DNA of 64,000 nucleotides. Origin: Triplophysa rosa (Eukaryota > Chordata > Actinopteri > Cypriniformes > Nemacheilidae). Shown here piece by piece: positions 1-12,444 of the stretch. The notes below the pieces were generated by a model. The model was given only the letters and a program-made list of their open reading frames with translations. It made no database searches and had not been told where the DNA came from. Position numbers and translations under genes: made by a program. Location of the stretch: NCBI RefSeq assembly GCF_024868665.1, contig NC_079897.1, positions 1,390,777 to 1,454,776 on the forward strand. Reading direction: 5' to 3'. The first letter of the stretch is position 1. Each line of letters opens with the position of its first letter.

Positions 1-1397
1 CACTGAAATAATTAAAATAATACTGTTAGGTTTAAGGTTTGGGACAGATTTATAAGACAAATTGCCGTTTAATATGCCCGCACGCTAAAATTTGCGTATT
101 GTATGCACACAAAATTGAACTTTGCCGTATGTTTGACACCATATTGCAACAGCACGTGTTATTTATGAGAATGAGTTTTAAGGAGGACTATCATGAAAAT
201 CAATGTAAAAAATGTAAAATACCAACACAATCTACGATACATTTCACTACAATCTGCTTTCACGCAAGTAACGGTTAGGTTTAGGGTCTTTTTTCAAATC
301 TTGTACAATTCTCATCATAAGAATTTAAACAAATTTGCCGCCTTTAAAACTAAAAATGTCCATGAGATCGGGCTGAAAACACGCTTCATTTTCTTCATAC
401 ATGTGCAAAGTGTGTTTGTGTGCGAGCAAATGCTTCATGTCCTAAAAATGTCCTTCATGCATGTTGGAGGACGGGTGTTTCTCCACAGAGAGATGTGCTT
501 GATTATAAAGTGCTGTGTAATGATGGGCAGTTGGATTTCCGTCTAATTCCGTCCTCCTTTCTGTAATTACCAGTTTTTGGTGTAGGAGGAGTCAAGCAGA
601 CGTTCCCACAGTCTCGGGTCGGTCACGCTGAGCTTTGCGGGTATTTCTCCAGGGATCAGGTAAGTCTGGGGCACTTCTGGAAAGGTTAATCAGACGGATA
701 AAAGATCTGGGGAATTTAGTACATGTAGCCTGGAAAAAGCCCATATGCTTTCTATGGGAAAATTCCATCTGTTTGTTTGTTTGTGTGTGTGTGTGTGTGT
801 GTGAGCCCATCTGTATCCTCGCCTGCACTGGAACCATCTGCAGCGCTCCAATGAAACGACGCATCAAAGACTCGTTGGGGAGTAACCGTGCCCGCAGTTT
901 TTGGGGTGGGCTGTTCTGTATTTAACCCAGGCCGGCGTGACAGAGGGATACGTGTCTCCACCGCAGTTACAAGCTTCAAACCAACCCCCTGATGGTAGAC
1001 AGCTAGGTCAACATGTTGTATTACAATCAGAGCATGTTTGTGAACTCTACATATACGTTACGGTGTCATGGACACATTTGGAACATGACGAATAACATTT
1101 TACCTCTCTCCGTGAAGTTTCTGCAGGTGGGTTCTCAAGACAGCTTTTCCTGAGGAGGGTCAATCTGACAGGCGAGGGTCAATCCAGGTCCGGCCCAAAA
1201 CATCAGACCTGTGCAAGTTTCATGAAAAACGTTAATAGTAATATACATATAGATCTAGATATACAGTCACTTTAACACTTTGGTAAATTCTAAAAGTCTT
1301 TGCTTTTTACCCCAAATATATTATTGAAGATTATTACATTAATGTTGCATAGTTGTTAGTATAAACTGCAGTTTAGCTTTGAGAAGAATGTAAAGAG
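1..1397. other. Gene-free stretch with a GT microsatellite
   Basis: I see no supported gene here. Open frames are short and overlap on both strands, without splice-flanked conserved protein. A (GT)n run lies at about 781-803. Confidence 0.6.
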
Positions 1398-1801
1398 ACC
1401 AAAAATACAAATTCTGTCATCATTTACTCACCTTCAGGTTGTTACAAATCTGTATCAATGTCTTTGTTCTGATAAGCACAGAGAAATATATTTGGAAGAA
1501 TGCTTGTAACCAAACAGATCTTGGACCCAATTGACTGCAATAGAATATAATATTACTTTTAAAAAAAATGTTGTTCTGTTGAACACAAAAGATGACATTT
1601 TGAAGAATGGGGCACGTTTTACTACCATTGCATTTTTCCTACTATTGTTGTCAATGGGGTCCAAGAACTGTTTGGTTACAAGCATTCTTCCAAATATCTT
1701 TCTCTGTGTTCAGGCAAACAAAGAAATGTATATAGGTTTGGAACAACTAGAGAGTGAGTAAATGATGACAGAATTTTCATTTTTGGGTGAACTGTCCCTT
1801 T
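1398..1801. mobile_element. Palindromic MITE, family A ('tttgggtgaac' type)
   Basis: The two halves are near reverse complements. The left half has 'attctgtcatcatttactca' and 'ggaagaatgcttgtaacca'; the right half has the complementary 'ggttacaagcattcttcc' and 'gagtaaatgatgacagaatt', ending in 'tttgggtgaactgtcccttt'. This is a non-autonomous inverted-repeat transposon. Fragments of the same family occur at about 4146-4290, 9255-9505, 20950-21085, 26757-26900, 40740-40800 and 44150-44425. I associate the family with cyprinid genomes but do not assign a superfamily. Confidence 0.8.
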
Positions 1802-2654
1802 AAGCAGACTTGGCAAAAAATGACAAAACAACGCATGAGCAAGGAGAGTGGCTACAAAATATTACCACAAAAGAGAAGGAACAAATATTCATATATGAAT
1901 ATATAATATATTACAATAATTAATAAATAAATATGATTATTTTTCATATTTGAATATAACCCATATTCCCTGCTGTATGTTGCCTTTGTCCAATAAACAC
2001 GTTAAAAGTTTAGTTTTTTGTCCATTCTGTACTATACACATTTTTTTGATGACGGTATAATTAAAAATGAGAGGGAATAAAAAGCCAATATTGTACCAAT
2101 ATGCTCTCTGGACACTACTTTTGTCCAATTCTGTATTCATATTGTCTGTGAAAGTAAACCCGTTGTGTTATCATTCAAATGAATAGACTACTTCACTTGA
2201 CACTTACGTGAAAATCATGATCTTTAAAAAATCTTTTCATCTGAAGGTCTCATTGAATGCTTTAGCTGATCGCGCAATTCCTTGAACATTTCCCACAAGC
2301 TCAAATATAACAGAAAACAGCCTTTTTTCTAATTCCGGGAAATCCACAACACACCTTCGGCAACACTTTTGATGAGAAAAGCGCAACTTTCTTTCATCAC
2401 ATCCAGAAATCAAGCAGATTTAGATGAACCGCACATTTCGTTCAGGGTCAGTTCCTCCGCGGATCTCAAGGACAATCATATCGTTTATATGAAGATGTGT
2501 TATCTAAATCTCATCCGTCTTCAACCCTACAGTAACAACACAGGGATCCCACCTGAGGCTTATATTGTGAGCTTTCTGAAAGCCACTCCAACCACAAAGC
2601 ATGTGCGTAAAATCCTAATGTGAACGTCTAAATAAATGCATTTCTAATAAGAAA
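1802..2654. other. Gene-free AT-rich stretch
   Basis: AT-rich sequence, with an ATATAT-rich patch near 1890-1930. An open frame at 2369-2623 on the plus strand has no recognisable protein and no convincing splice context, so no gene is called. Confidence 0.5.
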
Positions 2655-2821
2655 TAAGTTAGTTCAACTTAAAAATATTAGTCAACACAACGAGTTTGCA
2701 ACAAATTCATTAAGTGAACTAATATTTTTAAGTTGAACTAACTTAAAATTTTAAGGCAACCAGGTAACTTATTTTTTTAAGTTGAAACAACAAAAAACAA
2801 CAAATCATTTTTTACAGTGCA
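2655..2821. mobile_element. MITE family B, copy 1 ('aagttgaactaactta')
   Basis: Nearly identical in sequence and order to the block at 35987-36188, including the shared stretches 'gtcaacacaacgagtttgca' and 'aggcaaccagg' and the right end 'aatcattttttacagtg'. Internal inverted repeats around 'aagttagttcaactt' make it a foldback. The left terminus present in copy 2 ('acactgtaaaaaatgatt') is missing here, so this copy is truncated at its left end. Confidence 0.8.
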
Positions 2822-5800
2822 ACAATACGCGATCCAGAAATAGAGGCACACGAGTGATTTTATGAGGAACGCAAGAAGCAACTCTGTTTTCAATGGCACG
2901 TTGCTGACAGGTGGGACACGCGGGAACGTTTGACCCTGAGCAGATCAGACTGGGTGAAAATAGAGTGGGATATCTTTTAAAGTGAAATGGCGTGGAGGAC
3001 CAGGCACTGCCAGGTACGCTGTATATCAACTACTTTTAATCCTCCCTTTGACTCCGGCTTGGCCTTCGGGGGGGGGGGCTTGTAGGAAACAGGAGGAAGG
3101 GGATTTAAAGCGCTATTGGCAGCACGGGTGCAAAGTAAAGACAACATCCCAGACAGCTGCAGAAACAGTAAACGGACACCAGCGCGGGGGTCAAAGAGAG
3201 CTGTCAAACTCGTCCCAAAATACAGGACACACAATAGCTTCATCTGCTAAATGGCATACCTGTTACCTGCACCATGACAAAAACTTTAAGAAAGTATGCA
3301 ATCACAGATATGAAAACATTTTTAAAAATTCTGATACTAACTCCAAAGCAAACTCAAAAAATGTTTGTGCCATTAAACTGGAAAAACGTGGGATCTGACA
3401 CGGAAACAATGCATGCAATGTTTGTGTTGATGCATTTGCGTATAGAATGTTTCATCACACAACGTACTGAAAATGCTCATGTATCAATATTCATGCTCAC
3501 AAGCAATGCACACATGACATCAATATTGATTTGTGAATGAGCATCATGGGATAAAAGCTCTCATGAGTCCTTTTCACTTCCCATCAGCATCATCCATCCG
3601 ATGTTCACCGGCTGACTAATAACACAGAAAAATCAATATGTTTGGCTTGAATTGTCGGGTCCCTTGAACTTAAACTAGGTCACATTTCGGAGTGAAAATA
3701 TTCAGAGGGGTGAATGTGGAGGAAAAACGAAACAAGATTACGGGCTCCAATGAGTTTGTAATCTCTTAAATCTTTGAGCAAGCAAAGAAGTCTCTCAGGA
3801 AACTGCTCCCGTGGCCTGCGGGGTGATATAAATGACGAACATTTTTCTCCCACATTCAGCTATTCGGTGGAAACACACATTCAGCTACAAGAGTCCTTTG
3901 AGGTGAATTCACTAAACCGTCTCCAGTTTAACCAGATGCAATTTGTACAGACACAGCAGAGACTTGTTATAAAATATATACTTTGCGAGGCAAAATTGTA
4001 TATTCATACAATTATTTTTTATTCACAAACTAGCATTTGTTGACATTTTCCATTGAACACAAAGGCAGTAATTCATTAAGATGATGGTGAAAAGGAGCAT
4101 TATAACCACACATAGCCAAAGATGTGTTTTCAAAGAAATCTGAACGAGTTCACCCAAAAATACAAATTCTGTCATTTATTTACCCTCAAAACCTGGAAAT
4201 TTTTCTTCTAACAAAGATAATTTGAGAAATGTCTCAAATGGTTTTTTGTTGGTGCAATAGAAGAGTTCAATGTTGTTTGGTTATCAACATTCTTTAAAAT
4301 GTGCATTTTGTGGTGAATCTTTAACCAAGACGTTTGAGTTCCTGCCTGATTTGCATGATTTCTTTAATGAACAGTGCATTAAAACAATGCAGGCAGTGCG
4401 CCCTGTTTATTCGAACGGACGGCCTTTAAAATAGTCAAAGCGAAAGACTAAAAGCCTTTTTACTGGCACATCAAAAAGAAACAGATGGCCGATTCTGCTC
4501 CATCAGAGAAGAAACACAGGTGAGGAGGTCAACGCTCCCCTCAATAACAGCTCACATTTGTTCACGGCGGTACCCGGCAGTAATTGCATTTGTGTCTGTG
4601 CGCGGCTCAACGTGGGAAACTACACCTGGCCTCAGGCAGGTCTGTATTGAAAACGCAGAGAATATACCTGTGTCTGTGCGGCGCTGCTCAGACAGATTTC
4701 CTCCAGATGGGCCGGTTGCCTTCACAGATGAGTCACGAGCCCTCATTCAGCCACAGGCGGCTCTGTCTGCTGCTTTATGTGTGCATGACTAAGGTCCGGG
4801 CTGAGGTGGTACGCGTTTTATTATGGTTGTCTCGTAATTTCACTTACGGTGATGTCTCGCCTTCAGACGACAGAGACGGCATGCATGAACGCTAGACTAA
4901 AAACAAGACATGAGAAGAGAGAACGCAGACATGCTTAAATCACATTTCATTCCAACATGAAAGGGAGAAAAATTAAGATACGACACTTTGCATAATAAGA
5001 TTAGGACAGTATGGAAATTCAACACATTCCCTAACAAATTCTCAAATGTTTTCCTTCAGAGGATTATTTCAAGTGATTCTATTATATCTTAAGGAAGAAA
5101 ATGTAATTGAAATCATTACTTACCAAAAACCAGCTTTCTTTTGTATACACTGCTTGATCTCTTCTGTGCAAATACAATGAAGGGGACTAAAGGTTTAAAA
5201 TGACACAAAAGCCAAAATAAAAGCTTTATAAAGGAGGTTCGTGCGTTCAGTGCAGTAAAATGTCAAACACACGTTTTTGTGCACACGTCAAACACAAAAC
5301 ACAACATGTTAAGCATCGCTTTGACCTTATAATTTGTCTTGGGTGGGTAACTTCAGTAAAACTGAAAGTCAATCCATCCTGACCCACATTAGCTTTGTTT
5401 CCATTAATGTTCATTTGTCTGCAGCGATTCTTTGTGCGCTTCTTTTCTCAACACCTGTATGTTGAAAAGCACACCTGCAGGCCATAGACGTGTAAGTGAA
5501 ACTACCGCAGGACAAATGGAGCCATATGTTACGACAGACTTACGGGGTTATATTACCTGTGAGACAATAAACAACAACCTTCATTAGCATGCTTATGACG
5601 TTCATGCAAACAGTCCAAAAACACAAGTGACCAAATATGAATGAGGCTTTAGTCAACGAACAGTAGAAATGACACTTTTTCTGAGGTAACTGGAAGCAGT
5701 CTGCCCTGCTCGGGTGTTGTGGCCGGTTACCAGGGTGTTGCTATGGTGTATAATTCATGGTAATGATGATCTCTGACAGCATGTGTAATACAACAATGGT

Positions 5801-6120
5801 CACCTCAACAAGCAGCACGATTGACTTCTTATTCATTCATTCATGTTCCTAAAAACAAATAACAACCATGTTATATGAGACCAGTGGGGTTAAAACGTAC
5901 AACAGTAACGTTGTGAACGACAAAAACTTCATTCACTCTAGTTTTATAAGACGTTTAAGCTTTACCGTTATCACCGTATCATTACTTTATATAATCATAT
6001 GAACAAAACACAAGTGTAGATAGAGTTTGAAGTTTTGTACCAGACCAATCTGACACATTTTCCCGCTCAGTGTCACCTCAGCGCTATTTTAAATGGAAAG
6101 TACCGCAGTCGCCGAATGAC
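2822..6120. other. Intergenic stretch without a supported gene
   Basis: It holds a run of ten G at about 3069-3078 and a MITE family A fragment at about 4146-4290. Several frames of 90-140 codons (for example 2982-3398 and 4520-4895, plus) overlap open frames on other strands, show no family resemblance and lack flanking splice sites. None is called. Confidence 0.5.
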
Positions 6121-6126
6121 GCCAGA

Positions 6127-6160
6127 TGACGTCATGCGCCAATGAGCATTCGTGACGTCA
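6127..6160. promoter_or_regulatory. Twin cAMP-response elements flanking a CCAAT box
   Basis: Two full palindromic CREs, TGACGTCA, lie at 6127-6134 and 6153-6160, 26 bp apart start to start. A CCAAT box lies between them at 6139-6143. The surrounding 80 bp is CpG-rich compared with its AT-rich surroundings. This is the architecture of a CREB/ATF plus NF-Y promoter. No recognisable exon begins within reach on either strand, and the nearest gene ends at 7648. It is therefore an orphan promoter or enhancer candidate. Confidence 0.55.
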
Positions 6161-7647
6161 GCGCGTCGTATTAGCATTTTGTAAAGCAGGGGCATTTTAC
6201 AATATTAATTTAGATATCAATTGCTTTGTGTGTTCAAATTCGGTGTTACAAAACAGCCCAATAAAGCTGCTCTCCCAAACATTTATGCCTACTGTAGCCT
6301 ATACCGATCTGTTGTCAGACAGAACCTGTGAAATAGTGACTGAAAGCGACCCATTAAAACCACTGAAAGAAGCTGAGGTTTGTTCAAATATTTAGTGAAT
6401 GTGTCGCTAGTCAGTTTTACACGAAAAAAACTAGTGTGATCTGAAAAGTGTGTAAGTTGTAACTTTCTATTATAAATCCTGCGGCGCCCCCTGCTGTTCA
6501 GTAGCGGACATTACAGTCAAACCTGAGCTGAACACATTACTGTTCTTTCAAAATCACGTCAAAGAATTCTTTTTTTTTTCTGAAAACAAATATGAGATAT
6601 TAAACTGTAAAAACAACGTAGTGAGAACTTGCTGTCTTTGCAACATAACTTTATTATGCCATGGAATGAAACAAAAAATCTGGACAACTCATTTAACATG
6701 ATGTAAAAACAGAGCAAGGTTTGAATGTAGAAGGACAATAGAAGTAGACAGAAAGCACCTTTGAGACACTGTGCATACATCACCTTGAACACAAGGACAA
6801 AATAAATTGATGTAAATAATTTGTAAGAAACATGAAAAGGACACCACACTGCATTACAGCCAGACACATATTCTGTAAACCTACACCTCAAAAATAAAGA
6901 CAAAATAAATAAAGATATAAAACATTCTCTAACAGGGGTCAACATGGTAAACCGTTCAATGTATAACCCAAATGCACTCTAAGTGACTTCTAAATTAAAA
7001 TGTCTGACAAATGCACGAATGTTTTGTCCAATACACAAAAAGTATTGTGCTTGATAAAACGCACACACACACAGGATACAACGCATATGTGTTTCCTTAT
7101 TGTTAGCGTGTTCTGGTGCTTTAGAGGATGTTTTATTAGGTTATATCATTGAAAAATAAATCTGTAGTTTCTATCGATGTTATTCTCGTGAAAATATATT
7201 GCAGTTGAATTGTTGGTACTTTTTGTAAATTAGCTTTACTCTAGCTTGCATTCTTTGCATGAATCTTTTGATGAATAGTAACGGAATGCAATCTCAAATA
7301 TGTATTCTTTGGTCTGATAATTCCCTGATGTGTTATTTGTTATTCCCTAAAGGTGAAGCGTGTCATTTTTTGTGCCGCTTGCGTCATCAATTTGTTTTTA
7401 AACCACAGGTGTCCAACCACTGTAAGATTCCACCCATTTTCCATCGTTTGGACAAACAGATTTGGACAACATTTGAAAAAATGACACACTTCACCTCCAG
7501 AAATCCAGGTTTACCAATCCAGGCCAAGAGAGGCCAGATTGTTTTCTTAACTGGTTCAGTCAAACGTGATCATCATATGCAGGATAAAGCACTGAACCCT
7601 TCTCTAGTTTTTTTGTATTTATCAGCCCTCCTCTTCTCGACCATTGG
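6161..7647. other. Gene-free stretch; probable 3' UTR of the C1orf232-like gene at its right end
   Basis: No protein is recognisable in the frames at 6559-6945 (minus) or 7259-7651 (plus). A minus-strand AATAAA at about 7132-7137 could end the transcript of the C1orf232-like gene, giving a 3' UTR of about 500 nt. Other AATAAA matches occur further left, so the site is uncertain. Confidence 0.4.
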
Positions 7648-10600
7648 CTAGTTGCTCTTGGCCATGCTTCTGGTCTTCAGATCAGCCAGCTTACTGGTGA
7701 CAAAGTTCCACTTGAAGGTTGGCGTGTCCTCGTCTCCTCCCAGTGTCGCATACTTGGAAAAGCTGTTGCTTACCCCGCCTTCCCCGGCAGCGCTTTCCTG
7801 CCCAGCCTGAGTTTCCCCATCTTCTCCCCTTCCTCCGGTCTCATTCTCCACCTCCTGGATGCTGCCGTCGGCTTCTTCCTCCATTCCTGAGGCGACCGAT
7901 GCCTCCGCCTGGTGCCACTTAGTGGCGAAACTATCCCAGAATCCCATGGCGCGCTTGTTGGGTCTCGGAGGCTCCTCTGGTTTCACTGCCAGCGGACTGC
8001 ACACAAAGAAATGAAGAATATGAAGAGAAATCTCCATGACGTCATTCAGCGTGATTACATCATTAAAAAAAAGTTTTCAATCCCAAGAAAGGAAGTCTTA
8101 GCTATTCTGATGTATTGTACGATTGTACTTGATTTTTTACATTATGATGAAAATAGTACATAGTGTTACAGTAGATGTTTTAAGGAAACGGAATTTCAAA
8201 GGAGAAAATTAGTGGGCGTGGCTTGCGTTTTTCATTGCGAATTGATTGGATGTGTAAAAACAGCTGTTGCATTGATTTTGAAATGAAACTGGCAGCAGAC
8301 TGACAGGAGAAGGGGAGGAGTTAACGTCATTTGAGATGGCTCGCCATTTCAGGGCGGAAGTGCATTTTAAGATTTTAATTGAAAATTATGAGGGTACATG
8401 AATTTTAAAAAGAAAATGGCCCACGTTGATGAGGTATTTACTATAAACGCTGCAATATTTCATGAAAAATAAGAATTGTCATTTTTTATTTCACTGGGAC
8501 TTTAAAATAAATATATTTGATTGTGTCTTGAGGTCATACACATGTGAGATTTAAATTCCTTTCAGGCAAAATGCTCCCTCGTTTTCATTATAAAAGTGCC
8601 TGCTAAATGAATAAATGTCATAATGTAAAGTGTAACGGATTATTTTCCCATACTGATCTGCAACAGGCTGATTCTCCGTCTCTGCCTCCAGCAGCTGGTG
8701 TTCATCATCTTTATTAAAGAGTCCTGAAACACTCTTCCAGCCCTTCACACTGGCCCCCTGCATCTTAAGAGACACACGAGGACACATTCACAAAAACCAT
8801 AATGTCCAAATGCACTACACTAAGCTTTTTAGCATTTTCTTGCGAAAATTAGCTGTGGTTTTACTACAAATAAACCCAAAACATGGTTACTATAGTAAAA
8901 CCATGGTAATCATAAAATAACCACAAAATTGCTACAGTAACTAGTTAACCCGGAATGTTTTTTGTAGAACTGTGGTTATACAAATGAAAATAAAAAAACA
9001 TGGTTACTCCGGTTTTATTTGAATAAAACCATGGGAAATTTGAATGACGGGCACACAAACAACATATTCAATATGAACAGCATTTCCATGAAATTCAATA
9101 TTTTCTTCTGATGGTAACATGAATTACATTGAATTCAACAAATGACTAAATAAAGGGAACCAGCATACTCGCTTGGCCAGTTGTGACATTGCACTGGGAG
9201 CGTCATCTTGCTGGATGGGAGTCATGTCTTCAGCAGCATCACTGACCTACACAAACATCCAGAAGAACAATGTCACCGATAACAAACGCTACAGTTTTTC
9301 TTTCTTCTGCGGAAAAAAGGAAGATATTTTGAAGAACGTTGATAACCATACAACATTGAACTCCACTGACTTTCATTGCATGAACACAAAACCACTGAGA
9401 CATTTCTCAAAATATCTTCTTTTGTGTTCCTCTGAAGTTCAGACGGACATGAAGGTGTATAAATGATGACAGAATTGTTTATTTTTGGGTGAAACAGGTA
9501 CATTAAGAATGTGATGTAAATATTCTGTCTCCCTCTTGCGGTGAAACTACAATGGATCTGTTCAGCGTAAAAATATTGAGGGTTTGTTGGTTTCTCGTCT
9601 ATTTTAACTTACTGGTTTTTTTCTGAATATTTACTTCTGCCTGTATTGTACACAAAAAAATAGCCTGAGATACATTTCAATGAAGTCATTTGTTTGATCT
9701 GTAATCGCTTGTCATTGTTGTGTGTCGTATCCGTTTTAGGATGCGGAAACTATGTGAGTTGGCTGTTTAAAGAGAAGACAGGTGAGAACTGTGTGGAACC
9801 TGCCAACGGTCCACACACACCCTCGTGTGTATTATCTGTCTGGAATCAGTCACTGGAATGCCATCCTAATCCAAACGCAGAGTCGAGATCCAGTTACAGG
9901 GCCTTTGAAAAGTGGGTCAAGGTTTCCCTTCATCAGGCTTTTAAAAGAATAGTTGAAATATTTGAAAGCATCCTGAATTCATTCTTCAAACCCGTGGGCC
10001 TGCCACTCAATATAATCTTTAAAAAAAATGAATGCATTTGGACATTTGTAACAATTTTATTGGGTATAGTCCTGACAACAGCTTAAAACATTCATGAAGT
10101 ACTAAATGCAACTGTACATTTAGTTTATTTAGTACTCTTATCTTATAATGTGTAAACTTTATCAGACTTTTAGTTGTTGCGTTAGATTAAAGTTATGCAA
10201 TGAGAAAACTAGGCACAATTGTGCAAAAAAACTAAAAAAAATTTAATATTCTTTTTGATTTCCTATGGGGGCATAGCATTATATTAGTTCTCATAAACTC
10301 CTATAGGGAACCGTGTGTTTTAGAAGATCTCGGTTTTCTTTTGCATTAAGTTACAAAACTTTAAGGTAAATGCCCAAAAGTTTAGTTTAGATCCTATTCA
10401 AATACTATTAGAATTGATATTCATATTCAATGTGAATTATTCACAACTTGTACTTGTTAAATGTTATGATGTTCATTTGAACACCAAAAGCTCTCTCACC
10501 AGAATGGGCAGCGTTACGTTGTAATACTGATTTACTTGAAAGATTTGCTCTAAAGCACGCAGTTATCAGTCCGTAGTGTTAGTAGATTTACCTCCTCCAC

Positions 10601-10672
10601 TGGGTCGTCCTCCATGTCTGGGTTGAGGGTCTTCATCACTTTACTCTTATACACTTTCCACATGGGATTCAT
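7648..10672 (-). CDS. c1orf232: C1orf232 orthologue (TDRP-like protein), four exons
   Basis: Exons by minus-strand reading: 10672-10592, 9246-9169, 8763-8654, 7996-7648. Borders are GT-AG and phases fit (0, 0, 2), giving 205 residues. It matches remembered human C1orf232 in three blocks: the start MNPMWKVYKSKV, the central SQLAKRMQGASVKGW followed by SGLFNKDDEHQLL and ADHPLA, and the C-terminal GFWDSFATKWHQ and FKWNFVTSKLADLK. The central W-x-x-x-x-x-LFNKDDE block and the GFWD block are shared with testis development-related protein (TDRP), a possible paralogue. No signal peptide or membrane segment is visible. Residues after GFWD are Glu/Gly-rich and probably disordered. Function is unknown in any species as far as I know. 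The ATG at 10672-10670 is chosen because it opens the conserved N-terminus. Intron 1 carries a MITE fragment. Confidence 0.87.
8850..9045. repeat. Inverted-repeat element built on 'accatggt' motifs
   Basis: Lies in an intron of the C1orf232-like gene. 'aacatggttactatagtaaa' and 'accatggtaatcataaaata' recur in both orientations, ending near 'ggttttatttgaataaaacc'. It looks like a degraded palindromic MITE. Boundaries are approximate. Confidence 0.55.
9255..9505. mobile_element. MITE family A fragment in C1orf232-like intron 1
   Basis: Contains the family markers 'gaagatattttgaagaacgt', 'tgataaccatacaacattga' and the right end 'aatgatgacagaattg' plus 'tttttgggtgaaac'. Its left end lies within 10 bp of the exon 2 acceptor at 9247-9248, so part of the polypyrimidine tract of that acceptor may be element-derived. 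Confidence 0.75.
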
Positions 10673-12186
10673 GATGGACACCTTCAAAAACTCCTCAACG
10701 TGTGCAAAACCTCATAAAAAGAGCTCCAAATAAGCCACAACCAACAAACTCCAGGCCTTCGACTGGATCTACAGATCAATATTCCTGCTCCATCTGTGAA
10801 TGCACAAAAGACCGATCACGCAAGACGACATCGGGGTTTTAGTGCAAAATCAGCATTTCCTCATATTTCTACATTCATTTGTGCTAAGAAAAGCTCAGTG
10901 TTCGAGTCGAGTCCTTGATTTCAATGAGGACAAGAAGATGAAAGAGGCGAGTACGCAGAGACATGCTTCAGAAGCCCAGCATTGGTTACCTGGAAACAGG
11001 TATGGGTTTCCTACTGAATATTTCAGGCAGGTCTGCTAATAGTTGAGCCGTCATTGTTGGTTGCTGTAAGAAGCGCATGTAACATTAACCCCGCACACTG
11101 AACATATAGAGATAACAAAGAGGTCAGACATTGAGGATGTTTCATTATACTTTGTTTAATAATATCAAAACAGATACCCAAGATCAAAAAAGTTCATACA
11201 TTTAAATTGAAGGATCTGTGTATTTGATTATCTATTAAATTATAGCATTATGCCGAAAACCATGGTAATATAAGTTTAAAGTTCACAGACAGCTTTCATT
11301 TGTGTGAAGGTCTCACTAGCCTTTACTTTCATTAACACGATAGAAGTCAATCATGACAGAATCCAGCTCGCAGAAGGAAAATAGAATAATGTTTGTCGTG
11401 AAACACTTTGGTTTCCTGTAGCTTGTTGATGGTAACCTGATCTGAAGTGGCCTGCTGTGAAATATATGGAGACAGATGTTATAAAAAATGTATGCTTTTG
11501 AGGTGTCTGTTACCTCTGGAACATCTTATGCAGTTCTGCTAATATTAGAAGACAATAATTGCTTGTGTACACGTAATGTATTACGTATGAGTACGCCTTT
11601 AGAGGTACCTAAAACGTTTGCATTAATGTAAATTCAAAGAAAAAAAACTTTACTTTATCTTTGAAACACTCCAGGCTGCAGCATTTGACAGTGTGTTGGA
11701 TGCAGAACTGTGTTTTGGCGAGACCTCACACATGCACACCTGCACACAGATCTCTCAGAAATGCAGATCTGCTGCATTAAGTTTCGCTAGTTTTTCATTA
11801 TTCAAAAAGCTCTGGAACGGCTATTCATGCCTGGCAATCTAATCCCTCCTCTGTCGCACACAGATCAACCAATCACGACAACAGCCCTGAAATGACATGG
11901 GCTGACCAATTGTGTTCAAATTTCAATCATCTGGATGTACTGTAAATGTACTTTGGTAGATAACAGAAACAAAAACAATAGAATGTTCACATCTTTTAAC
12001 TTTGAAATCTTTGTTCACAATGGGTTAAATAAGACTCTATCAAATAAAATATAAAGTTACTGTATGTTGTTTTAATCAATGTCTGAATATGCTAGTATAG
12101 TATAATATACTAGCGTACTCGTAACTGTTAATTAAAGCTGAAAAGGCATGTTTTAAGGTTGATCGTTTTACACAGCACTGACTTAC
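10673..12186. other. Intergenic; upstream region of the C1orf232-like gene
   Basis: This holds the 5' flank of the minus-strand gene whose start codon is at 10672. I see no clear TATA box immediately upstream of it. No gene is recognised. The frame at 10800-11039 (plus) lacks support. Confidence 0.45.
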
Positions 12187-12250
12187 TATAAAAGTCAGCA
12201 TCAGTTTCAGCGCACGTGCGTTTACCAGGGGCACGTTCAAGCTTAAACCG
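12187..12250 (+). promoter_or_regulatory. TATA-box promoter with a putative non-coding first exon
   Basis: TATAAAAG sits at 12187-12194. About 55 bp downstream is a near-perfect splice donor, AAACCG|GTAAGT, with the exon ending at 12250. A transcript starting 25-30 bp after the TATA box would have a first exon of about 30-40 nt with no ATG in it. On the plus strand the next coding sequence is the first serpin (ATG at 16436), so this may be an alternative 5' exon for that gene. That link is inference from order and strand only. Confidence 0.4.
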
Positions 12251-12444
12251 GTAAGTAAAAGAAATCTCTTTTAAAATAATTCATAAATGTTACCCTGCAA
12301 ATCACTTTTTAAAAATAAAAAAATAACATAAAATAACATTTTATGTTATTAACTTGGTTTTGTTCCTTGCTAAGTTCCACATTCATAAATCTAAATTCTT
12401 GAAAGACAAACCTCTCTTTTTTGTTTTCATGAAAGAATTTGTCA

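Noticed and set aside
1531..1761. Overlapping frames on both strands at 1455-1761
   Set aside because: They read through the arms of a palindromic MITE, which gives mirror frames on both strands.
6559..6945. 128-codon minus-strand frame rich in Phe/Cys/Leu
   Set aside because: The composition is that of AT-rich non-coding DNA, with no splice context or motif.
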